From Actinomycetota bacterium (GTDB lineage Bacteria > Actinomycetota > Thermoleophilia > Solirubrobacterales > 70-9): DNA of 43,826 nt. Positions 34,056 through 40,271 of this stretch are shown one piece after another; position 1 is the first letter of the stretch, and each line of letters begins with the position of its first letter. The translations under genes were made by a program, and so were the position numbers. The notes under the pieces are model-generated. The model was not told the origin of the DNA. It saw only the letters and a list, made by a program, of their open reading frames with translations, and did no database searches. The stretch is from contig JAFDWC010000007.1 in assembly GCA_018268655.1 (NCBI GenBank), forward strand, positions 1 through 43,826, written 5' to 3'.

Positions 34056-34703
34056 GTGTTTGCCGAAATCGAATTCGACCAGCGTGGCCTCGCCCCCTGC
34101 GTCGTCCAGGACTTCAACACCGGCGAGGTGCTGACGCTTGCCTACGTCAGTCCGCAATCGCTGGAAATGACGCTCGAGACCGGCGAACTGCACTTCCACA
34201 GCCGTTCCCGGGACAAACTCTGGAAGAAAGGCGAAACCTCCGGTCACTTCATGCACGTGAAGCAGCTGCGCTACGACTGCGACGGCGACGCCGTCGTCGC
34301 TCTGGTCGACCCGGCCGGCCCGGCCTGCCACACCGGCCAGCGCTCCTGCTTCTACCGCGAGGTGCTGGGCTCGGCCTCGACTCGAAAGGACGCGCCGCCG
34401 GCCCCCGGCGAGCCGTTCCCGGTCGTCTTCGAAGCGCTCTCCTCGCTGGAGCGGACGCTGCGCACCCGCGCCGTCGAGCGCCCCAGCGGCAGCTACACCG
34501 TGACCCTGCTCGACGATCCCCCGCACATCGGCGAGAAGGTCGAGGAGGAGGCCGAGGAGGTGGCCCGGGCCGCCCGCGAAGAGAGCGACGAGCGGGTCGC
34601 CGAAGAGGCGGCCGACCTGCTGTACCACCTCTCGGTGCTGCTGTTCTCGCGCGGGGTGACGCAGGCCGAGGTGATGGAAGTGCTGAATGCCCGTCGCGGC
34701 TAG
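34056..34703 (+). CDS. hisIE: Bifunctional phosphoribosyl-AMP cyclohydrolase / phosphoribosyl-ATP pyrophosphohydrolase
   Basis: Two consecutive steps of histidine synthesis in one chain of 215 residues. HisI part, about 1-105: LWKKGETSGHFMHVKQLRYD, DCDGDAVVALVD, GPACHTGQRSCFY with the zinc cysteines. HisE part, about 125-215: FEALSSLERTLRTRAVERPS, IGEKVEEEAEEVARAAREES, EAADLLYHLSVLL. The fusion is common in other phyla, but many actinobacteria encode the two separately. Its end overlaps trpE by 17 nt, linking histidine and tryptophan genes. Confidence 0.96.
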   Translation: MFAEIEFDQRGLAPCVVQDFNTGEVLTLAYVSPQSLEMTLETGELHFHSRSRDKLWKKGETSGHFMHVKQLRYDCDGDAVVALVDPAGPACHTGQRSCFYREVLGSASTRKDAPPAPGEPFPVVFEALSSLERTLRTRAVERPSGSYTVTLLDDPPHIGEKVEEEAEEVARAAREESDERVAEEAADLLYHLSVLLFSRGVTQAEVMEVLNARRG

Positions 34704-36222
34704 CGCCGAGCTGGCGCTCGAGCCGAGCCTCGAGCAGGCGCGCGAGCTGGTCCGGGAGGGCAACGTGGTCCCGGTCCGGGCCCGCTTCGTCGACGACTGC
34801 GAGACCCCCGTCTCGGCCTTCCTCAAGCTGCGAGCCGGTGAGCCGGAGGGGGCGCCCTGCTTCCTGCTCGAGTCGGCCGAGCAGGGCCAGGTCGGGCGCT
34901 ACTCGTTCGTCGGGCTGCGGCCGCGGGCGGTGCTGCGGTGGAGCGACGGCACCCTCTCCGAATGGAGCGGCGATGCGGCCGCCGGCGAGCCGCCGCGGCG
35001 AACCGACCCCGAGCCCGACCCCTACGCCGCCGTCGCGGCCCGGCTCCGCGAGCTGACCCCGGCCCCGGTGCCGGACCTGCCGCCGTTCGCCGGCGGCGCC
35101 GTCGGCTTCTTCGGCTACGACCTCGTCCGCACCGTCGAGCCGCTGGCCGAGCCGAACCCCGACCCGCTCGGGCTCCCCGACCTCGCCCTGATGATCACCG
35201 ACGCGATGCTCGTCTTCGACCACCTGCGCCACGAGCTGACGATCCTCGCCTGCGCCTTCGGCGACGAGGAGGGTGGGATCGACGCCGCCTACGAGCGGGC
35301 GGCGGCGACGATCGCGACGATGCGCGACCGCCTCCGCGGCGCCGTCCCGGCGCCGGCGCGGCCGACCGTCACCGAACCGCCGCAGTTCGAGTCGAATCTG
35401 CGGCGGGAGGAGTTCGAAGCAATGGTCTCCCGGATCATCGAGTACGTCCACGCCGGCGACGCCTTCCAGGTGGTCCCCTCGCAGCGCTTCTCGGCGCCGG
35501 CCTCGGTCGAGGCCTTCTCCGTCTACCGCGGCCTGCGCGCGGTCAACCCCTCGCCCTACATGTACTTCCTCGAGTTCGGCGACTTCCAGATCGCCGGTGC
35601 CTCGCCGGAGCCGCTGGTCAAGGTCGAGGGCCGGCGGGTCTCGACCCGGCCGATCGCCGGCACCTCGCCGCGCGGCCGCAGCGAGGACGAGGACCGTCGC
35701 CTCGCCGAGCGCCTGATCAACGACCCCAAGGAGCGGGCCGAGCACGTGATGCTCGTCGACCTCGGCCGCAACGACCTCGGCCGGGTCTGCGAGTACGGCT
35801 CGGTCCGGGTCGACGACCTGATGGCGGTCGAGACGTACTCGCACGTCCTCCACATCGTCAGCCAGGTCTCGGGCCGGCTGCGGGAGGGGGTGACGGCGCT
35901 CGACGTGCTGCGCTCGGCGCTGCCGGCGGGGACGCTCTCGGGGGCGCCGAAGGTGAGGGCGATGCAGATCATCGATGAGCTCGAGCCGGTCAAGCGCTGC
36001 GGCTACGGCGGCGCGATCGGCTACCTCTCCTGGAACGGCGACCTCGACACCGCGATCCACATCCGCACCGTCGTCGTCAAGGACGGCCAGCTCCACGTCC
36101 AGGCCGGCGGCGGCACCGTCGCCGACGCGAAGCCGAGCTACGAGTTCAACGAGTCGGTGAACAAGGCGAGGGCGGTCTTCCGCGCGGTCGAGGTCGCCTG
36201 CCAGCAGCCGGACTGGGCCTAG
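34687..36222 (+). CDS. trpE: Anthranilate synthase component I
   Basis: Converts chorismate to anthranilate with ammonia from TrpG. The 511-residue protein has the tryptophan feedback-site motif LLES (CFLLESAEQGQVGRYSF), and the chorismate-binding core: HAGDAFQVVPSQRF, SPEPLVKVEGRRVSTRPIAG, ERAEHVMLVDLGRNDLGRV, LPAGTLSGAPKVRAMQIIDE, GYGGAIGYLSWNGDLDTAIH. ATG 34687 lies inside the hisIE end, so translation is coupled. The feedback motif predicts inhibition by tryptophan. Confidence 0.97.
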   Translation: MPVAASAELALEPSLEQARELVREGNVVPVRARFVDDCETPVSAFLKLRAGEPEGAPCFLLESAEQGQVGRYSFVGLRPRAVLRWSDGTLSEWSGDAAAGEPPRRTDPEPDPYAAVAARLRELTPAPVPDLPPFAGGAVGFFGYDLVRTVEPLAEPNPDPLGLPDLALMITDAMLVFDHLRHELTILACAFGDEEGGIDAAYERAAATIATMRDRLRGAVPAPARPTVTEPPQFESNLRREEFEAMVSRIIEYVHAGDAFQVVPSQRFSAPASVEAFSVYRGLRAVNPSPYMYFLEFGDFQIAGASPEPLVKVEGRRVSTRPIAGTSPRGRSEDEDRRLAERLINDPKERAEHVMLVDLGRNDLGRVCEYGSVRVDDLMAVETYSHVLHIVSQVSGRLREGVTALDVLRSALPAGTLSGAPKVRAMQIIDELEPVKRCGYGGAIGYLSWNGDLDTAIHIRTVVVKDGQLHVQAGGGTVADAKPSYEFNESVNKARAVFRAVEVACQQPDWA

Positions 36223-36247
36223 TGACCATTCGCCGGTCACTTAAGGT
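36221..36247 (+). promoter_or_regulatory. Candidate operator and -10 in front of trpG
   Basis: AGTGACC (36221-36227) and GGTCACT (36235-36241) are a perfect 7-bp inverted repeat with 7-nt spacer, overlapping the trpE stop. TAAGGT (36242-36247) follows directly and ends 6 nt before the trpG ATG. The geometry is that of a repressor site over the -35 region of a leaderless promoter; a weak hairpin between cistrons is the alternative. Confidence 0.45.
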
Positions 36248-36253
36248 GAAGCT

Positions 36254-36835
36254 ATGAATGGCGGCAAACGGGTCCTGGTGATCGACAACTACGACTCCTT
36301 CACCTACAACCTCGTCCAGTACCTGGGTGAGCTGGGGGCGGAGATCGAGGTCGTGCGCAACGACCGCGCCGAGGTCGGCGAGCTGCTCGAGCGCGGCTAC
36401 GAGCGCCTGGTCGTCTCGCCCGGGCCCTGCACCCCGGCCGAGGCCGGGATCTCCGGCGATGCGATCCGCGCCTTCGGCGAGTCCGGGACCCCGGTCCTCG
36501 GCGTCTGCCTCGGCCACCAGGCGATGGTCGAGGCCTACGGCGGTCGGGTCGTCGTCGGCGAGCCGATCCACGGCAAGGAGGCCGAAGTCGAGCACGACGG
36601 GCGCGCCGTCTACGCCGGGCTGCCGAGCCCGCTCGTCGCCGGCCGCTACCACTCGTTGGTCGCCGACCCCGAGCTGCCGGCGGAGCTGGAACTGACCGCC
36701 AGCCTCGGCGAAGTGGTGATGGGGGCCCGCCATCGTGAGCTCCCGGTCGAGGGCGTCCAGTTCCACCCCGAGTCGGTGCTGACTCCCCAGGGCAAGCACC
36801 TGCTCGCCAACTTCCTCGGGGGCGAGGATGCCTAA
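36254..36835 (+). CDS. trpG: Anthranilate synthase component II (glutamine amidotransferase)
   Basis: Supplies ammonia from glutamine to TrpE; also possibly to aminodeoxychorismate synthase. The 193-residue class I amidotransferase starts VLVIDNYDSFTYNLVQYLGE and contains SPGPCTPAEAGIS, the nucleophile Cys in GVCLGHQAMVEAYGG, and the His-Glu pair in VQFHPESVLTPQGKHLL. It overlaps trpD by 8 nt. Confidence 0.97.
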   Translation: MNGGKRVLVIDNYDSFTYNLVQYLGELGAEIEVVRNDRAEVGELLERGYERLVVSPGPCTPAEAGISGDAIRAFGESGTPVLGVCLGHQAMVEAYGGRVVVGEPIHGKEAEVEHDGRAVYAGLPSPLVAGRYHSLVADPELPAELELTASLGEVVMGARHRELPVEGVQFHPESVLTPQGKHLLANFLGGEDA

Positions 36836-37862
36836 CGACATCGTCAGCCGCGCGATAGACGCCGTCTGCGCCGGCGAGCACCTGACCGCCGACCACGCCT
36901 CGGCGGTGCTGAGCGAGATCATGGAGGGCCGCGCCGACGCGGTGCAGACGGGGGCCTTCCTGATCGCCCTACGGGCGAAGGGCGAGACGGTGCCGGAGCT
37001 GGTCGGGCTGGCGCGGACGATGCGGTCGCTGGCGGCGCCGGTGCGCAGCTCGCGCGGCGAGCTGGTCGACACTGCCGGCACCGGCGGCGGCCCCTCGACC
37101 TTCAACGTCTCCACCGCGGCGGCGCTGGTCGCCGCCGGGGCCGGCTGCGCCGTCGCCAAGCACGGCAACCGCTCGAACACCAGCAGGTGCGGCTCCGCCG
37201 ACCTGCTGGAGGCCTTCGGTGTCGACATCGAGGCCGCGCCGGAGACGGTGGGCGGCTGCATCGACGAGATCGGCTTCGGCTTCATGTTCGCGCCCAAGCA
37301 CCACGCGGCGATGCAGCACGTCCAACCGGCGCGAAAGGCGCTCGGCGTGCGGACGATCTTCAACTTCCTCGGTCCGTTGACCAACCCCGCCGGCGCCGAC
37401 CGCCAGCTGCTCGGCGTCGCCGACCGCCGCTACCAGGAGACGATCGCCGAGGCGCTGGTCGGGCTCGGCAGCGTCCGCGCCCTCGTCGTCAGCGCCGAAG
37501 ACGGCCTCGACGAGCTCTCGCTCTCGGCGCCGACGCGGGTGATCGAGGTGTCCGACGGGCGCACCTCCGAGTGGTACGCGGAGGCGGCTCAGTTCGGGCT
37601 CGCCCCGGCCGAGCTCGCCGACGTCGCCGGCGGCACCCCGGCGGAGAACGCGGCGGCGGTTCGCGGGGTCCTCGCCGGCGAGCCCGGCCCGCGGCGGGAC
37701 CTGACCCTGCTCAACGCGGCTGCCGCGATCTACGTCGGCGGCCTCGTCGCCGACCTCGGCGAGGGCGTCGCCCGCGCCGCCGAGGCGATCGACTCCGGTG
37801 CCGCCGCCGAGGTGCTCGACCGCCTGATCGCGACGACGGCCCGTGTCAGAGGCCAGTCCTAG
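36828..37862 (+). CDS. trpD: Anthranilate phosphoribosyltransferase
   Basis: Joins anthranilate and PRPP. The 344-residue protein has DTAGTGGGPSTFNVST, VAKHGNRSNTSRCGSADLLE, FMFAPKHHAAMQHVQPARKA, RTIFNFLGPLTNPA and AEDGLDELSL. In most TrpD proteins the glycine loop reads GTGGDG with an acidic residue; here no acid is present and the loop appears one residue shorter. Everything else is standard, so the enzyme is probably active. It starts inside the trpG end. Confidence 0.95.
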   Translation: MPNDIVSRAIDAVCAGEHLTADHASAVLSEIMEGRADAVQTGAFLIALRAKGETVPELVGLARTMRSLAAPVRSSRGELVDTAGTGGGPSTFNVSTAAALVAAGAGCAVAKHGNRSNTSRCGSADLLEAFGVDIEAAPETVGGCIDEIGFGFMFAPKHHAAMQHVQPARKALGVRTIFNFLGPLTNPAGADRQLLGVADRRYQETIAEALVGLGSVRALVVSAEDGLDELSLSAPTRVIEVSDGRTSEWYAEAAQFGLAPAELADVAGGTPAENAAAVRGVLAGEPGPRRDLTLLNAAAAIYVGGLVADLGEGVARAAEAIDSGAAAEVLDRLIATTARVRGQS

Positions 37863-37888
37863 GCGGCCGGTAACCTCTTCTGTTTCAA

Positions 37889-38695
37889 GTGGGAATGATC
37901 GAGCAGCTGATCGACGGTGCCCGCCGCGGGGTGGCGGCCCGCCGCGAGGAGGTGCCCCAGGCGGACCTCGAACGGCGCCTCTCGGCGCGCGCCGAAGACC
38001 GCCCCTTCAGCGAGGCGCTGGTGCGTCCGGGCCTCTCGGTGATCGCTGAGTTCAAGCGCCGCTCGCCCTCGGCTGGCGAGATCAAGGCCGGCGCCGACGT
38101 CGCCACCCAGGTCGCGGCCTACGAGCGCGGCGGCGCCGCCGCGGTCTCGGTCCTCACCGACGAACCGCACTTCGGCGGCTCGCTCGAGGATCTCCGCGCC
38201 GCCCGCTCCGCCAGCACCCTGCCGATCATCCGCAAGGACTTCATCGTCGACCCCTACCAGCTCTACGAGGCGGCGGTGAACGGCGCCGACGCCGTCCTCC
38301 TGATCGTCCGCGCGCTCGGCGACGACCAGCTGCGCCGCCTCTGCGAGGAAGCCGAGGCGCTCGACCTCGACACCCTGGTCGAGGTCCACAACGCCGAGGA
38401 GCTCGAGCGCGCCCTGCTCGCCGAGGCCGAGGTGGTCGGGATCAACAACCGCGACCTCGACGAGATGACGGTCAACGTCGAAACCACCTATGAGCTGATG
38501 CCTGACGTGCCGGCCGGGAAGACGGTGGTGGCCGAGAGCGGCATCTCGGGGCGGGAGGAGCTCGACGAGCTGGAGCGGGTCGGGGTCGACGCGGTGCTGA
38601 TCGGCGGCTCGCTGATGGCGGCGCCGGACCCGGAGGCCAAGGTTCGGGAGCTGACCGGGATGGACGAGCACACCCGGGAGCATCACCTGCCCTAG
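37889..38695 (+). CDS. trpC: Indole-3-glycerol phosphate synthase
   Basis: Ring-closing decarboxylase of tryptophan synthesis, a TIM barrel of 268 residues. Motifs: VIAEFKRRSPSAGEI with the catalytic Lys, GGAAAVSVLTDEPHFGGSLE, IIRKDFIVDPYQLYEAAVNG, LVEVHNAEELERAL, GINNRDLDEMTVNVETTYEL, VAESGISGREEL. Starts at GTG 37889 or ATG 37895 are both possible (two residues apart). trpF does not follow; in actinobacteria its role is usually taken by the bifunctional isomerase PriA (established knowledge). trpB and trpA are also not adjacent. Confidence 0.96.
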   Translation: MGMIEQLIDGARRGVAARREEVPQADLERRLSARAEDRPFSEALVRPGLSVIAEFKRRSPSAGEIKAGADVATQVAAYERGGAAAVSVLTDEPHFGGSLEDLRAARSASTLPIIRKDFIVDPYQLYEAAVNGADAVLLIVRALGDDQLRRLCEEAEALDLDTLVEVHNAEELERALLAEAEVVGINNRDLDEMTVNVETTYELMPDVPAGKTVVAESGISGREELDELERVGVDAVLIGGSLMAAPDPEAKVRELTGMDEHTREHHLP

Positions 38696-38722
38696 GGCAG
38701 CGCTGGTTCCGGCGAGGGCGGT

Positions 38723-38750
38723 GGGGACAGCGGGTCCCCTTGCGCTTTTT
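38723..38750 (+). terminator. Rho-independent terminator after trpC
   Basis: GGGGAC (38723-38728), loop AGCGG, GTCCCC (38734-38739), followed by TTGCGCTTTTT. It lies 28 nt after the trpC stop, separating the trp genes from the accessory cluster. The T-run begins 6 nt after the stem, slightly late. Confidence 0.6.
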
Positions 38751-38823
38751 CGCTGTGGAAGTGCTTTCAAGACCGATTCCGGCGGCTCTCGCTGGGGGAT
38801 CCTCCCCTGCGCATCGGCCTCGC

Positions 38824-38852
38824 TTGACGGCATTCGGCTTCTTCCCTATGAT
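38824..38852 (+). promoter_or_regulatory. Strong sigma70-type promoter of the VOC-MoaF-TMADH-like cluster
   Basis: TTGACG (38824-38829), exactly 17 nt, TATGAT (38847-38852): five of six matches in each hexamer. The start would be near 38859, giving a leader of about 67 nt before GTG 38926. This is the best canonical promoter in the window and stands in an AT-richer stretch. Confidence 0.75.
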
Positions 38853-38871
38853 CGTTTGACGAACACTTCTT

Positions 38872-38884
38872 TTCGATATTCGAA
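38872..38884. promoter_or_regulatory. Possible operator in the leader of the accessory cluster
   Basis: TTCGATATTCGAA contains arms TTCGA and TCGAA around TAT, just downstream of the predicted transcription start. A repressor bound here would block the promoter at 38824. No regulator gene is adjacent. Confidence 0.3.
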
Positions 38885-38925
38885 CTCTGCTGCCGAGTAG
38901 ATCTTCGGCGCTGAGAGGGGGCAAG

Positions 38926-39483
38926 GTGCTGGAAGGGGTCAAGCAGATCGGACACGTCGGGCTCGCGGTGCGCGACCTCGACCGCTCGGTCGCCTTCTAC
39001 TGCGACACGCTCGGGCTCTCTCTGACGGAGCGCTTCGAGTACCCGGAGGACGAGGTCGGCCACGGGGTGACGGTCCGCGCCGGGGCGTTCCTGCGCTGCA
39101 ACAGCACCCACCACTGCCTCTCGATCTTCGTCCTCAAGGACAGCGCCCTCGACCCCGGCGGCACCCCGGTCTACGGCCTCCACCACATCGCCTTCGAGGT
39201 CTCCACTCCCGAACAGCTGCTCGCCCTCTACCGGGACTTCAAGGCCCGGGGGATCGAGATCGTCAACGCCCGCGAGGGCGGGCCCGGCAACCAGCCGCGC
39301 TTCTACGCCCAGGACCCCGACGGCAACCTGCTCGAGTTCTACTGGGGCATCGACGAGATCGGCTGGGACGGGCGGGCCCGGGAGTACCCGCCGATCACCG
39401 AGATCGAGCTCGAGGACTTCGACTTCGAGCAGTTCGTCGAGACGCGCCGGCTGGCCGCCCTGGCCGCCGACCGGGTGCGCTGA
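38926..39483 (+). CDS. VOC-family protein, extradiol dioxygenase/glyoxalase-like
   Basis: Metal-dependent vicinal-oxygen-chelate enzyme of 185 residues with two beta-alpha-beta-beta-beta modules. Candidate ligands are His10 (IGHVGLAVRDLDRSVAFYCD), His86/His87 (GLHHIAFEV) and Glu137 (DPDGNLLEFYWG), as in catechol 2,3-dioxygenase-type proteins. The C-terminal ~45 residues are acidic and Arg-rich and outside the domain. GTG 38926 follows a GAGGGGG Shine-Dalgarno at a 4-5 nt spacing. It is first in an operon with a MoaF-like and a TMADH-like gene. Substrate unknown. Confidence 0.85.
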   Translation: MLEGVKQIGHVGLAVRDLDRSVAFYCDTLGLSLTERFEYPEDEVGHGVTVRAGAFLRCNSTHHCLSIFVLKDSALDPGGTPVYGLHHIAFEVSTPEQLLALYRDFKARGIEIVNAREGGPGNQPRFYAQDPDGNLLEFYWGIDEIGWDGRAREYPPITEIELEDFDFEQFVETRRLAALAADRVR

Positions 39484-39496
39484 GCGGGCGCGGGCG

Positions 39497-40267
39497 ATGA
39501 GCGGCGAGAGCACGTTTCGCGGCGCCGGCGAGGTGGCGCTGCTGGAGCAGTTCGACAACCACGACGGCTTCCGGCCGCGTCCCAGCTCGGTCCTCGACGG
39601 GCGGTCGCTGACCCTTCACCTCGCCGAGCCGGCGGTTGAGCTCGAGCTCGAGCTCGGCGCCGGCGGCAACGCTCGCTGGCGGCTCGGAGAGGAGCGCGGC
39701 GAGTGCCCGTTCGAGGCCTTCGAGCTGCGCCAGGGGATCGTCGCCGTCGCCGCCCGGGTCGACGAGCGGCGCAGCGTCTTCGCGGTTTGCGCCAGGGAGC
39801 GGGGCCTCGCCGTCCTCACCGAGCTCGAGCTCGGTGGGGACGGCGGCGGTGGCGCCGGCGAGAGCTCCCGCTACGTCCAGTTCGGCATCGACGCTCCCCT
39901 CGCCGAGCGCTTCGAGCCGACGGCGGAGCTGGTCGGCAAGCGGGTCCAGTGGCGCTACAGCTCGACCCACTCCTTCGAGCACATCTACCTCAACCCGACC
40001 GCCTACTGTTGGCACTGCATCGAAGGCCCGGAGCGCTGGATCGGCGACGTCGACCCCTGCGTCTATTACCGGCTCGACCAGGACCTCTACCTGTTCGCCT
40101 GGTCGGAGACCGTCGTCCCGTTCAACGGCGCCGTGGCGATCGACCTCCGCAGCGGCACCTCGACCGGTCGCTTCTTCGGCTGGGACACCGAGCACGCCGA
40201 GATCGGCCAGATCGTCGTCGGCGCCTACGGCACCGTGCTCAACGAGACCGTCCACGTCCCCGCCTGA
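39497..40267 (+). CDS. MoaF-like protein
   Basis: The 256-residue protein resembles the MoaF family, named from the monoamine-regulated moa operon of Klebsiella (from memory). The C-terminal half is the clearer match: WRYSSTHSFEHIYLNPTAYC, WHCIEGPERWIGDVDPCVYY, LYLFAWSETVVPFNGAVAID and the end VVGAYGTVLNE. The N-terminal half (FRPRPSSVLDGRSLTLHLAE) has the lipocalin-like beta pattern of the MoaF N-domain. Biochemical role unknown. It is 13 nt after the VOC gene and 4 nt before the TMADH-like gene. Confidence 0.7.
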   Translation: MSGESTFRGAGEVALLEQFDNHDGFRPRPSSVLDGRSLTLHLAEPAVELELELGAGGNARWRLGEERGECPFEAFELRQGIVAVAARVDERRSVFAVCARERGLAVLTELELGGDGGGGAGESSRYVQFGIDAPLAERFEPTAELVGKRVQWRYSSTHSFEHIYLNPTAYCWHCIEGPERWIGDVDPCVYYRLDQDLYLFAWSETVVPFNGAVAIDLRSGTSTGRFFGWDTEHAEIGQIVVGAYGTVLNETVHVPA

Positions 40268-40271
40268 GCCG

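Noticed and set aside
38856-38881. A second promoter, TTGACG with GATATT
   Set aside because: The spacer is only about 14 nt and the -10 is poor; the promoter at 38824-38852 is far better.
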